Assembly (NCBI GenBank): GCA_014621425.1
Contig: JAANBB010000103.1
Location: 1-64,000 of the forward strand
Direction: 5' to 3'
DNA length: 64,000 nucleotides
Origin: Cylindrodendrum hubeiense
Lineage: Eukaryota > Ascomycota > Sordariomycetes > Hypocreales > Nectriaceae
The number at the start of each line of letters is the position of its first letter. The first letter of the stretch is position 1. The translations under genes and the position numbers were made by a program. Of this stretch, positions 52,118-64,000 are shown in pieces. Under the pieces are notes generated by a model. It did no database searches, was not told the DNA's origin, and worked only from the letters and a program-made list of their open reading frames with translations.

Positions 52118-53930
52118 ATGGCCACCAAGGAGGCTTTCGTCAATCCCATAATTCCCGGATTCAACCCCGATCCTTCAATTTGCCGCGTGGGCGAGGACTT
52201 CTTCCTTGTTACCTCATCCTTCGAATACTTCCCCGGTATTCCGATTTATCACAGCAAGGACCTTTTGGATTGGAAGCTTATCGGACATGTCTTGACACGT
52301 CGGTCTCAGCTTGATATGCGAACGACTGAACCGTCCGGAGGTATTTGGGCACCAACGTTACGATATCACCAAGGAACATTTTACGTGTCTGTCGGATGTA
52401 CCCAGAGATTCCGACCAAAAGAATGGGTAAGTCTTTGTTTTCTCATTTCTTTCGCTTAGTCCTGTATCCAATTCTAACAGAGGCCCAGGACATCATAATC
52501 CCCCGTGGCTTTTATGTAACGACTACAGACATCCGGGTTAAAGACTCTTGGTCTGAGCCGATTTATTTTGATGTCCCAGGGATAGACCAAGATGTAAGCC
52601 GAATGTCCAAAATGACTCTCCACAGGAATCCTGATATGAATCTAGTTGTTTTTCGACGATGATGGCAAGGTCTACTTTTCAGCTGTCAATCAAATTAGGG
52701 ACCCGGAAATTCCTAAGCATGGTCTCGGACTTGCCACATTCACTACCGAAATTGATCTAAAGACAGGAAATTGTCTAGGACCAGTCAAATGGAATCGCAT
52801 ATCGACCTCCGGAATCGGAATTGCGGAAGGACCTCATATCTTCAAAAAGGATGGATACTACTATCTCACTACTGCCGAAGGAGGTACTGATGAGGGTCAT
52901 CAGCAGTGGATTCATCGCAGTACCGTCGGGCCTTTTGGTCCATGGGAGGGCCCTGAGAAAGATGCGAACCCTATTCTCTTTAACGACATAGACCTACAAG
53001 TCCGTAATACTGGACATCTGGATTTCATTGAGACCGTTGACGGGCGTTGGTGGGCAGTATTTCTTGGAGTCCGGCCACAAGGCGACAAGGCCCAGTTCAA
53101 GTCGCAGCTTGGGCGAGAAACTTTCCTGGCTCCTGTTCAGTGGATTGACGGATGGCCTATTGTCAATGGCCGGAAGAACATCAGCCTTGAAATAGAAGCG
53201 CCAGGAATGCGTCAACTCGCACATCCACAATCATGGCGGGATACTTTTGAAGGTCCTGAATTGCAGCTCGGGTGGTACCATCTTCGAACGCCTTTGAAAA
53301 AGGCGTACGCATTCGATCCTCACCAGAGTTCACTCCTTCTATACGGCGGGGCTTACAGTATCTGGGATTCCGAATGCTCAAGCATGCTGTTGCAGAAGCA
53401 GGTCCACTTTTCCCTCGATTGGCGGGTCGAGATCAACTTCTTGCCGACGTACGTCGAAGAGGAAGCGGGCACTGCCATTTGGTGGTCCCAATTTGCATAC
53501 GCTTCGATTGGTATTCGAAAGAAGAGCAGCAGCGAAGGCCGCGAGGTTATTTGTCGGTATCTGGATGAAAATAATGAGTTTCAGGTAAGAACCTCCTAAC
53601 ATTTCTCCATTTCATTTCCTGACGTCAAATACTAAATCACCCAAGACAAACACATCTCCATTGCAGCCACAAGAGGTCGACATTCAACTCGTTATAAAAT
53701 CGAGAGAACTATACTACGAACTTGGCTATTTGACGCGGGCCTCATCAGACTCGGAGCTTGCCTTCCGTAAAATGGGTTCGATGACAACTGAATCATTAAC
53801 GCACCGCATCTCAGGACGTGAGTCTCCAAACACAGGTGCTCATTTTGCGATATATGCGCAAGGCTCTTATGATAGGCCAAGTCTCGTACCAGCTTACTTT
53901 AAATTCACTGAATGGGAGGTAGTCGCGTGA
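52118..53930 (+). CDS. Intracellular GH43 beta-xylosidase/alpha-arabinofuranosidase
   Basis: Exons 52118-52426, 52489-52593, 52646-53584 and 53667-53930, giving 538 aa, all introns phase 0. No signal peptide (MATKEAFVNPIIPGFNPDPS). GH43 five-blade propeller: catalytic base Asp18 in NPDPS, GGIWAPTLRYHQGTFYV, LFFDDDGKVYF, the general-acid block GIAEGPHIFKKDGYYYL and NTGHLDFIETVDGRWWAVFLGVR. A C-terminal beta-sandwich domain (about 330-538, WRDTFEGPELQLGWYHLR onward) is typical of xylosidase-type members. It acts in the cytosol on imported oligosaccharides, consistent with the divergent permease. Confidence 0.93.
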
Positions 53931-54353
53931 AGGTGCTTCAGCCCGGGGTGACCTACTGTGCATTTTAAAGGGTACACCTGGGGAGCTATTGCGATCCTCT
54001 TTGTAGTTAGAACTAGACTTAGATTTATGCATTCTCTTCTGTGGAAAAGTTATAATATGAACGACAACACTTCGTTAATTCGTTCAGCATCGAAGTACAT
54101 GTGCCAGGCCCGAGAAGACTTCCTCGCCGCCTGACTAGCTAACCTTTAGTGCCGAATTGATGATAATCACATGAACGACTGCATCACTGAGACGCACACC
54201 AGCGTTGCGAAATGTATGTAATGCGGTTTGTTTTAAGTGTCCATGGCGGCTCAAAAACTGATGAGTTATGTTGCCATATGCAAGGGAATGTGTGAAGGAA
54301 TGTGTTTCGTTGTGCTAAAATCACCCAACTACCCCGATATCAACCACGTGCAT
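53931..54353. other. Intergenic, nothing recognised
   Basis: 423 bp between convergent genes. Confidence 0.4.
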
Positions 54354-54813
54354 CTAGTAAAGACCAACGCATAGATCACCCTTGACACGAGCAGTCAAGT
54401 GCACCTCGGCCTCAAGATCGAGCTTGATACCGACGAGAAGAGCAGCGGCCTTGTTCTTGCCCTCATCGTCGGTGGCGCCCCTGAGGAGCTGGCCTGGATG
54501 ATGTCAGAATACTCGTGTTTCGGATTCCAGATAAATACTTACCAGCGGGAGCAGAGAGACCGGTGGAGGTAGGCAGAGGGACAACAAACTGGCGCTTGTT
54601 CTCGGTCTCGTAGGACTCAAGGGTGCTGTAAAATATCAGACTTGACCCTTCAATCGAGTGGTGATGCTCACTGAACAGGGGCACGAGCGGGAGGGGCAGG
54701 GAGAGCAGGAGCAGCCTCAGTCTTGGGACTTGTGGCAGGACTATGGATACATGTTAAGGGGATGTGAAGGGGATTGGGCGGGCGAGGAAGTCTTACGTGC
54801 TGGGAGCGGACAT
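54354..54813 (-). CDS. Small conserved-looking protein, 102 aa, four exons
   Basis: Minus strand exons 54813-54797 (17 nt), 54740-54672, 54625-54543 and 54493-54354, 309 nt in all. All introns are GT-AG and short. The protein starts MSAPSTPATSPKTEAAPALP and APPARAPV (proline/alanine-rich, disordered); it continues HTLESYETENKRQFVVPLPT and ends LLRGATDDEGKNKAAALLVG followed by IKLDLEAEVHLTARVKGDL. No domain was recognised. Consistent frame across four small exons argues for a real gene. A cytosolic protein is likely, as there is no signal or membrane segment. Confidence 0.7.
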
Positions 54814-57717
54814 GTTGATGGATGTTGGGATCGAAAGTTTGCGAAATTGAGTGTGGTTGGATGAATGGAGTGAATTGTTGATTGATTCTTTCTTGTCCAG
54901 CTGAGAGATGACTTATTATATAGAAAATACTCACTCCGGATCTTGGATCTATCAATGCCGGTTAAAATCCCGGACCACGTTAAAATTGGCACCCGGAGTG
55001 ATCGCCACCCGCGGATCTCCGAATGGTTACGTGAGTGTGGGGAAACATGGCCGACACATCACCTGCATATGCGTGCAAGCGTGGCAATACCTGGATGGAA
55101 ATGTTGTTTGTATCGTTGTCAGGCATCATAATTAGAACATCCTCTTGAGACAATATGCAGCACGATAATATACAGTGGGGATTCAGCAAGTCATCGGAGA
55201 TTGAGAGGCAAAAGCATCGCTGTTGTGCAGTTTCTAATACGTGGCGTATGATTATTGCGTTGATCGGGAGACGTCGCAATCAATGCATTTATCAACGGTA
55301 AAGTCGGCGTTTCAGCAGCCCCATATTGGGGGCAGTGTTGATTTACCTCAACCAATCAACGGTACTCTATTGCACAACGCGTATTATATATAAAACGCGG
55401 AATCTCCTCGCGTTAAGTGGTGGTTAGAGAATGAGGTATTCCAGACAACATGTCGCAAGCACCAAACGATCTAATTTTGGATTTCTTTTGTCTTTCTCAT
55501 ATCTAGTCTACTGAACCATTTGTTTTTCTGTTTTTCGTTATTCATTTGAGATTAATCAGTCGTTGCGAGTAAAGGGCCTCCAGTCAACAGGTTACCCTAT
55601 ACACATTGAAGCGTCCATTTTTGTTTATGACCTGAGTAGCCAAGTATTAAAGTCATTGCTATTGAAGTGTTCATGTTGCAGCTTGTAATATTGTTCAAGT
55701 GTCTGGAACTTGTTAGAGGTTGTGTGTAGATGGGTCGCTGGGAAAGTAACTCGATGCGATTTATGGTAAAAATTACGAGCTTTAAAACGGGGTTTACCAA
55801 AATCACCTGGAAAACTGCTAGGACTCCTCCGACACAATGACATCAAGGAAAGTGCCATCACATCACAGTCCATATGGCCATTGCCTACAACCAACCTTCC
55901 TCTGAATTCCAGGCCCGATGCTTGTTCTAGCACGATGAATTGGGTGCATCTGAAATTCCGCTGACAGTACTGGGTCTCCTTCATCAGCTGGAGCTAAAAT
56001 AGCACAGATGCCCTGGCAGTGAACTAGTAGCGACATAATAAATCTATATCATCCAATGCAAGCGGGAATGTTAGAGTGACGGAATTGATATTGAGCCGTC
56101 GACAAGTGGGATTCACTACTAATGTGAGATGCGGATTATCACCCGCCAAATACTGGCATGGGTGATTCCTTGCCATCGTTAGCTGCTTTTAGCAGGTAAA
56201 CCCGTTTTTGTATAGGCGACGCCGATAATACGACCTCCAAGGCCAGTGTTATACCCGCATACCGTTCACACCGCCTGGTGCTCGCAAGTGGGCTGATACA
56301 TCTTTGCTGATCCGATCGGCATGTGCATAGATAAGATACGGCAGGCAACCCACGACGTGGATACAGTAAACTTGAAAGAGTCCTGGGGAATAATTCCTTT
56401 CTCACACTGCGAAGGTCAATACTTGACACTCTACCATTCGATGTTTTCGGTCACATCAAAGTTTGCGCGCATCTCAGTCTGTCAACGTTAATTGGCAAAA
56501 TACTTTTCTAACTCAGTAACACTCTCTATGATCATGAGTTTTAGGCACTTAAATGTGTCGGGAGCGGCTGAATAACTCATCACCCGCTCCAGTCGTTTGA
56601 GTGCGAAGGTCTCAAGAGGTCACGCGAGAGCTTGGAATCCCCGACACTTGAATCACCCGCAACCATTTGCCTCGCTAACCCTGCTTACCCCTCAGCTCCA
56701 CTCGATAATCATGAGACCTTTTATCTAACCCCACTACCTATTGGCAAAATGGATGTGATGTGACCACCGGCTGAGGAGCGTCTCGGCCGAGACAACCGTT
56801 CTTAGCTAGGACGCAGATACTGAGACTAGTCCGTGATCTTCGACCCGGGATGGGGGAGGCATATCATGGAATCGACCAATACGATAATGCTTCAGGATTC
56901 AAAGGAAATTGCCTCGTCGTGGCCTCGGCTTTTTGGCACCGATTTTGCGGATGTCGTCGTCAGCTTGGATGACGCGGTCCTGGACGATTTGGGCGACTGA
57001 CCCACTCCAATATGCCGTCTCCCGCCATCACGGCTCGACGTGGGTCACGACCCTAGACTAGCGAATTCCAATGAACCATTGCTGCATTTCCCCGGGTAAC
57101 AAACCGATTGAATGAGGTGGTTCATCCCCAGTGTTCATCCCCTCCTTCTAACCCCTTTCACTCTACCGTTAGTATTATCATCCTCCTCTTCTGTAACGAT
57201 CAATAATGCCGGGATCCGGATAAGCGATGAGCCCACACACTCCCTTGTACGGTGGATGGACTGTGATAATATCTCATGGTCGCTTCTCGCTCCTTGCCCT
57301 CTCCTCTTTCATCCACCATCCTACTGTAGCCTCTACGCTGGCCTTAATGTCGAATGCCCTAATACTGTTTCGAGTTGCTACCTTATAGTCTTTTTCTTGC
57401 CTATCCTTTCACCTCCGACGAAACTGCTAGGTCCCTTCCGCCAAATATTACCGAAAACGCTATTTACCGACGAGCCGGCCGAGTACAAATTCCCGTGTTT
57501 CGCTGGAGACTTTCTACAGCCTGGTTCAGACTTTGCGACGACTTTCTTCCATTGCGACGTTGGATTCCACAGTCCCGAGCCCTCCAAGTGTCTTTGCGAC
57601 CACGACCGATTCTGCACATCACCTAATCTTTAATACGCGCTTTTAATCCAGGCGCTTGGCTATTGAAATCTCGGATAACTTGTGGTTCATATTCGGATCC
57701 GATAATATTTATTCGTA
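54814..57717. other. Gene-poor 2.9-kb region
   Basis: No supported gene. Minus-strand frames at 55597-56429 and the plus-strand 173-codon frame at 57112-57633 lack domains. The latter begins with a signal-like hydrophobic stretch but most probably lies in the 5' leader of the Crh gene. No tRNA or large repeat was seen. Confidence 0.45.
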
Positions 57718-59133
57718 ATGCTGCGCTCTCTAGCATTGGGTGTTCTGCTTGGGACTGGCTCGGTTCTAGCGACTGTGACATGTTCCGCCAGTAGCAAGTG
57801 CCCTAAAAGCACACCATGTTGCTCTAGTATGTACATGCATCGTGGTTGATCGAGGCTTTGCTCACATGCCGGTTTAGCTTATGGCGAGTGCGGTGTTGGA
57901 GCATACTGCCTTGGTGGCTGTGATCCAACTATGTCGTACTCTCTTGACTCGTGCATGCCTGCTCCTGTTTGCCAGGACCGCACTATCACCATGGACTCAC
58001 TCGACCGTGTTTCGGATATCGGTGACTACCTTGGAAATGCCACTGAGGCTGATTGGATGTCCTCAGGGGAACCTGTCCTATACAAAGGCAACACGCTTCT
58101 GACTATGGCCAAGGATAGCTCTGGAACTGTCTTGTCCTCAACCGTATACATGTGGTACGGGAATGTCAAAGCTCGCCTCAAGAGCAGCCGTGGTGCTGGT
58201 GTTGTCACTGCATTTATTCTCTTTTCCGACGTCAAGGATGAAATCGATTTCGAGTTCATTGGTGTGGACCTTGAGACAGCTCAGACAAACTACTACTTCC
58301 AAGGAATAACCACGTGTAAGTTTTATCATATTGCGCTTGCAGAATTGTCATTATCAGACACAGAATGACGCAAGGGAACCGTGCTGACAAAGATGGTAGA
58401 TCCAACACACGGAGAAAATCTTACCATGAGCGATAGCTTCGATAACTTCCATGACTACGAAGTTCGTTGGACTCCGGAGAAAATTGAGTGGTATATCGAT
58501 GACACTCTCGGCCGTACCTTGAAAAAGGAGGACACCTGGAACGAGACGACACTGAATTTCGACTTCCCTCAGACACCCGCTCGCGTTCAACTATCCCTTT
58601 GGCCAGGTGGTCTTTCGACTAACTCTGCTGGAACAATCGCCTGGGCCGGAGGTGAAATTGACTGGGAGGGCGACGATATCGAGAATTACGGGTACTACTT
58701 TGCCACCTTTAAAGAGGTTGTCATTGAGTGTTACAATACTACCACCGCCCCGGGCACCAACTCTGGGACAAGCTACACCTATAATAGCACCCTTGCCACA
58801 AACAACACTGTCATTGATGGCAGTGAGGACACTATTCTGGCCTCTTTCCAAGCTACTGGACTTGACCCCGACAAAGGAGAGAAGTCATCCTCAAAGTCTG
58901 ATACTGTCCCCGGTGGCAGTTCCTCGGGCAATGACCACAGCGACGATTCTAGCTCCAGCGCTAGTGCCAGTTCCAGCGCCACTGCCGACTCGTCAGTTGA
59001 TGCAGCCAACTGCAAATCAACATCCTTCAACCAAGATTGCGACAGCAGCAGCAGTACGAGCAGCGGCACAAGGACTAGTGCTAGCATTCAATTCCTTCTT
59101 GTTGCTAGTTGTTCTTTGTATTGGATATTGTAA
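57718..59133 (+). CDS. Crh-type GH16 cell-wall transglycosylase, GPI-anchored
   Basis: Exons 57718-57826, 57878-58315 and 58400-59133, giving 426 aa. Signal peptide MLRSLALGVLLGTGSVLA, then a Cys-rich CBM18-like segment (KCPKSTPCCSTYGECGVGAY). The GH16 catalytic motif DEIDFEF has Glu158, Asp160 and Glu162; WTPEKIEWYIDDTLGRTL and QLSLWPGG follow. The Ser/Thr-rich tail with a hydrophobic end (FLLVASCSLYWIL) indicates a GPI anchor. Crh enzymes link chitin to beta-glucan. Intron 2 is 84 nt and in frame with a TGA at 58366 inside; the acceptor GATGGTAG is preferred because it restores YPTHGENLTMSDSF at the expected place. Confidence 0.92.
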
Positions 59134-61463
59134 GCCACCCTGCTAAGGGGAGAATTCGTGCTACAGTGTTGGGAGGTTATGTGCAGCTCTGTAGAATCTC
59201 ATATTTATCAGCTTCTAGATACCCAAGATTGGATTTATATGAGGCATTCAGATCTGGAACCCAAGAATTCCGTAAAATAATGATGCGTGTACGTCTTAAC
59301 CTGATGTCGAATGACGTCCGGTTCAGTAGGGCATCCGGCTAACCCTTTTGCAGCATCAGCCTTTCTAGAAATTTGGAATAGTTGTGCAACTGTACTTGAA
59401 TGTCTAGTGAAGGGGCTTTGTATCCCCAAAAGCGAATATTCTTATGCTTAAACCGCTGCTATGTATCCTCATTGTTTGCCCTCGTCGTCATCACTAAATC
59501 GCAATCCGTCGAGTTTAACGAAGCCACAACCCTAATCAAGCGACATTTAATGTTTCAATATTAGAATTGAATAAGATCTATGATTCTCCAGACATTATTT
59601 CATCCGTAGAAAGGACTCTGTACTTTTGTAAAGGTGGAACAATCGAACAGTGCACTTTAAAGGCTAATTTCTTTGGCAACATTCAATCAGGTCTCTGTGA
59701 TCTTTGGACAATGCCGTCAATATTCGCTACCTAAAGAGGACGTCACAGATGAGAAAGAGAATACATCACAGTGATCCACCTGTCATTAATGGTGGAGAGG
59801 AGCCCACATAATATTCTCTCTCGCAAATGATCTCCAGTGACTTTCACTCCTCATTGAAATAGAAGTGCGCAATGGACTTTAGTTGCGATTGATGCGAGCG
59901 CACTTACATTCCATTGGGTAATATGACAACTATAAGTTCTTCAATTGGGGGTACATGCGTATTTATAATATAATTTAATAAAACAAATCCACGAGAAGAG
60001 AATCAGTGATCTCGTAGAAATGCTGGTAACGAAGCAAGGTTGTGGGCATAGAAAACAACCGCGGTGGGCGTATTTAAGTAGTTGAATATGTCATGACTCA
60101 AAATAAGTATATCCCGTATTGTTGACAGGTGAGCTGAGCCGATGACCTTGAAAATAACATAGAACAGGGCCTGGTTTTCCAACTTGGCGGCCAAGGTCGC
60201 GACTAGCATTAGCTTCAGTGCTGATTGGTGCGTTCGCCCCCTTTTCAATGATATGTACACGTGCGAGCCTATGTACTCTACTCGCCTGGACAGAGGCGCG
60301 ACAGACCAGCGGGTCAGCCATGTGGGCGGGAGGCTCTTGAAGTGCCTGAGCTCCGCTATATGACAGCTGGTCTTCTGATAGGACCATTCCTCTAGTTGGA
60401 TCTCCTCATTGGGTGTACTCCCTCTAGGTGGATCTAGGAGCAATTTCGATAGAGCCAGAAGCACCTTGGAGTGTACGATGCTCAGAGAAACCCCGTGGAA
60501 TAAGCTTTTGGATTCTGAGGGCATCCCTTGCCACCCCTGGATGGGGGTCCACAACGCAGGTCCCGAAGTGTCAGATGCAGGATTTGTCGTTCGATTTCCT
60601 ATTTCGGCAACGTCGGAATCGATCCTGGGCTATAGACCCACTCATCGGTCTCAGATCAACCCTAATTAACTGATGAATGCAAAGGCTGGGAACAGGACTG
60701 ACCGCAGCCGATCAATGCTAATCCGTCACATATAGGAGGAGCCAAGAAATAGACCGCTACGCTGATCTCCATAGTGTACTCAAGATCAGCAAACCCAGAC
60801 AATCCTGTACTGGCCTACACGCTGCTGCGTCACCAATACCGCGCCACCACTCTGACAACACATGGGTGACCTGTTATTCACCATGATATCCTCATTGCAT
60901 ATGCTAACACAAACCAATCACGAATTTCTTCCCTACTATTGTCAAATCCAGTCGTCCATTCGGGGGCCGCGGGGTAGACCATTCCAACTCCACTCAGGTA
61001 CTTGATCATTTGGCGGCGGATCTAAATATCTAAATTAGGGCATTTTTCCCAGCCTTAGCCAGGTCCGTGTGCGATCCTCGCCACTTTTACATAATAAAAA
61101 CTCAACCGCTTCGCAAGCTTCTTGCACACGAAGCAAATTCCTCGCCTCGCTTCCTCAAACGGAGACAAAATATCCGCATTGACGTCATGCTGCTTTTTTA
61201 GTATTAATCCAAGTGGAGAGTCGCCCCTTCGTTGCGTCGTAATGCCGGCCGGTCCGGAGATCCAGTCACGATGCATCCTATAGTGCCACGTCCGGCATAG
61301 AAATTTTCTACCACGTGTCGGGAATACTAGTGTCACTCTTGCATACCTTGAACATTGTTGTTTTTGAGAAGAGGGACGCTTTATAGACCATTGGAAGCAC
61401 TTGCGAAGTTCAGCTTGACTTTATCACCTATTACTGCTTGTTACCAAGCTCCACTCAGAACCC
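59134..61463. other. Gene-poor 2.3-kb region with a doubtful frame
   Basis: The only long frame is 60003-60554 (minus, 183 codons). It and an overlapping frame (60091-60387, which contains HIIEKGANAPI, reminiscent of an ankyrin repeat) look like pieces of one decayed gene in two registers, but this is weak. Otherwise empty. Confidence 0.4.
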
Positions 61464-63936
61464 ATGGACCCATCTTCAAGTCGTTCGCTTTCTCCAGACG
61501 ACCCTGACCCCGGACCCAGCTTTAAGGCCGACGAAGGATATGTCGTTACCTCCTTGGAATCATCGCCGGGTGCAAAAAATGGCGAATCCAGCGCCGCAAT
61601 GAAAAAAGAGAAAGGTCGCGTACGATTTAACAGCACCGCGGCCGTAACCGGACCCCCACCAACCTCCAATGTGTTTGGCCCTCCCTTGGAACATCGCGAT
61701 GTCTCGATATCAAAACCGAGACCATCGGTGCTACGAGGTAACTCCTCAAACTCGGTAACCACTCTCCAGGGTGTCAGCGATTCTTCGGACCATCGTTCTG
61801 AGAAGGCCAGCTCTGCTGCTGCTGCCCAAGAACGTGCCAGACAGGTTGCCGCCAAGGTGTGGAACGACTCGCCTCTGCCAAATTCCAGACACTCTATCGA
61901 CTCCGACGCTGAAACAGCGACCAGTGAGGGCCATCTTATCCCCCTTCAGGACTTGGGATATGCTGCTCATGCTCGCTATGACCCGCAGAGCCAGCCTCAG
62001 GATGACCAGCACCGGGATGATCAGCACCAGGACGACCATCATCAGGCCTTGCAGCAAGAAGCGCATCATCTAGTGCAAGCGCACGTTCAGCGTTTCGGGA
62101 GAGGAGCGCAGAGCCAACCACCAAGTCATCAAGCTACCGGGGATGGCCACGTTGTCCCGACCGAGGTGAACGATGGCATCTACGGTGGGCTGTACAGTGT
62201 ACCGCCGCCGCAGAATTATCGGGGCGGAGTGCTTTCTCAGTTATTGACTCTGTACAAACCTCCGGAACTTGGGCACAACCGCAACCGAGATTCAGTCGCC
62301 TCGTTTACCGGGCAAAGCACTCCGGGCAATGAGTCAGGCGCCGCCACTCCACGCAGGAAATGGTACAACCAGAATCGATCTCAGGACACCCTGGTGACTC
62401 TCGTAGGAGCTTCCGCACGCCTTGCAAACCCCAACATGGCCAACGAAGAGCAACAAGCCCACGGGAAAAAGAAGAACACACACAAGCGAACAGGCAGCAG
62501 CTCGCGTCTTAGCGCATTCTTACAGCAGGAAGAGGTCCGAATTACGGTGCACATCGCCGAGACCCTGTCTAGACAGGAGTACATTATTAGGCTTTGCCGG
62601 GCGTTGATGTTGTTTGGAGCTCCCACCCACCGGCTCGAAGAATATCTCCAGATGACAGCTAGGGTTCTTGAGATTGACGGCCAGTTTCTGTATCTTCCAG
62701 GATGCATGATTATCTCGTTTGACGACAGATCAACACATACGACCGAAGTCAGGATTGTTCGCACTGCCCAGGGCATCGATCTCGGAAAGTTGAAAGACTT
62801 GCACCTCGTATACAAAGAGGTCATGCATGATGTTATAGGCGTCGAGGAAGGCACCAAGAAGTTGGACGACTTGATAAGCTCCAAAGACAAGTTCCATGCT
62901 TGGTTCAGAGTCCTCATCTTCGGCTTGACGAGTGCTACCGCCGCCCCATTCTCCTTTAAGGCTCGCCTGATCGATCTCCCGCTCTGTTTCTTTCTTGGTT
63001 GCCTTGTCGGACTGCTGCAACTCATTGTAGCCCCAAAGTCAAATCTTTATAACAACGTCCTGGAGGTAACTGCCACGGTGTTGGTGAGCTTCCTGGCTAG
63101 AGCATTTGGCAGTATAAGGGGCGGATCCCTATTTTGCTTCTCGGCCCTTGCCCAAGGCGGCATTGTCATGCTCCTGCCAGGCTACTTGGTTTGTAAGTAC
63201 TCAACATTCATCCACTGAGCTTGAACAGCAACTAATTCGGATGAATTGAACAGTATGCTCTGCCCTCGAGCTACAATCTCGTGCCATCATTCCGGGTTCG
63301 ATTCGCATCGTCTACGCAATCATCTACTCACTCCTACTGGGTTTTGGTATCACCGTAGGCGCAGCTCTCTACGGACTAATCGATAACAATGCTACATCAG
63401 CAACTACTTGTGAAGACCCCCTCCCAAGTTTCTGGGGATTCATATTTGTGCCGCTGTTTGTCATTTGCATCAGCATCCTCTACCAAGCAAAGTGGCGCCA
63501 AATGCCAGTCATGGTTTTAATCGCCTCTGCCGGGTATATTGTCAACTATTTCAGCAGCATCAAATTCGCAGCCAGTCCACAAATCTCCAACACATTCGGT
63601 GCTCTGGCCGTCGGAGTCCTCGCCAACCTATATTCTCGGCTCCGACACGGTGTCGCAGCTGCAACATTAATTCCTGCCATTTTTACTCAAGTGCCTGGTG
63701 GATTGGCCTCAACTGGTGGCTTGCTTACTGGGCTTAAGACGGCCAACATGCTTACGAATTCCTCTTCGGATAACTCGACAAGCACAACCGACGAGACCGA
63801 GTCTCTGAACACTGTCGTTTTCGATGTAGCGGCCTCGATGATTCAGATCGCTATTGGTATAGCTGTCGGACTTTTTATTAGCGCACTGCTCGTCTATCCG
63901 TTAGGCAAGCGACGAAGCGGTTTATTTAGTTTCTAA
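61464..63936 (+). CDS. ThrE-domain membrane protein (Prm10-like)
   Basis: Exons 61464-63192 and 63254-63936, giving 803 aa. The first about 340 residues are hydrophilic and low-complexity (Ser/Pro-rich, with a His/Asp/Gln tract DDQHRDDQHQDDHHQ near 180) and presumably cytosolic. The ThrE/DUF1212 region starts at about 360 with RQEYIIRLCRALMLFGAPTH and LEEYLQMTA. The membrane half has about ten helices, including LIDLPLCFFLGCLVGLLQL, GGSLFCFSALAQGGIVMLLP and VPGGLASTGGLLTGL. Bacterial ThrE exports threonine; yeast Prm10 is pheromone-induced. The substrate in this fungus is unknown. The gene is complete just before the window edge. Confidence 0.92.
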
Positions 63937-64000
63937 TCGCTTGAGTGCTGTTTCTCGCCTTAATCCCCTCCGGTTGCTTGACTACTGAAAGTCGACGTGA

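Noticed and set aside
57112..57633. 173-codon frame with a hydrophobic start upstream of the Crh gene
   Set aside because: No family, odd composition, and placed where the 5' leader of the Crh transcript is expected.
58316..58399. In-frame TGA (58366-58368) splitting the Crh/GH16 gene, suggesting a pseudogene
   Set aside because: An 84-nt in-frame intron with GTAAGT donor, CTGAC branch point and TAG acceptor removes it and restores the family sequence exactly.
60003..60554. 183-codon minus-strand frame, possibly ankyrin-related
   Set aside because: Only one ankyrin-like fragment is visible and it is in a different register; kept as a doubtful remnant, not a gene.

Overview
The window is nuclear DNA of a filamentous ascomycete, most probably Eurotiales (Aspergillus/Penicillium type). 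The evidence is multi-exon genes with 45-85 nt introns carrying CTAAC/CTGAC-like branch points, three Zn2Cys6 regulators, a LysM/hevein effector-type gene, a GPI-anchored Crh glucanosyltransferase and a Fot1/pogo transposon degraded in the manner of repeat-induced point mutation (RIP). Exon structures below were assembled by eye from splice consensus and reading-frame continuity; every multi-exon model closes to a whole number of codons.

Region by region. (1) 1-2.1 kb: two RIP-like decayed Fot1/pogo copies tail to tail, then an LTR-like inverted repeat. (2) 2.4-10.8 kb: an alkylcitrate/itaconate-type cluster. It holds a citrate-synthase-fold enzyme ending in the peroxisomal signal AKL, a PrpD-type dehydratase ending in AHL, a cis-aconitate-decarboxylase-like MmgE/PrpD protein, a YrdC/Sua5-domain protein, a MITE-like element and a broken MFS transporter. 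(3) 11.9-16.5 kb: a Zn2Cys6 regulator and a sugar permease whose promoters share CGG-N7-CGG sites. (4) 16.8-25.3 kb: a sugar/polyol cluster of two SDRs, a P-loop kinase, a sugar permease and a Zn2Cys6 regulator, whose promoters all carry TCGG-N11-CCGA sites. (5) 26.3-35.1 kb: a small secreted protein, an RTA1-family membrane protein, Tma64/eIF2D and a flavin-nucleotide-binding protein. (6) 35.5-40.8 kb: a Zn2Cys6 regulator, a 2-oxoglutarate dioxygenase and an NCS1 permease; the last two diverge from a promoter packed with GATA sites. (7) 40.8-49.1 kb: an RNase H, a LysM/hevein gene with a nonsense codon, tRNA-Val and two more Fe(II) dioxygenases. (8) 49.6-53.9 kb: a divergent sugar permease and intracellular GH43 gene with XlnR- and CreA-type sites between them. 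(9) 54.3-64 kb: a small four-exon gene, the Crh/GH16 gene and a ThrE/Prm10-like membrane protein.

The most interesting results are regulatory. Two adjacent sugar gene groups each have their own shared Zn2Cys6-type operator, one nitrogen-type divergon has about nine GATA sites in 316 bp, and one carbon-type divergon has an XlnR palindrome. The likely peroxisomal location of the first enzyme, and possibly the second, of the alkylcitrate cluster is the main metabolic idea.
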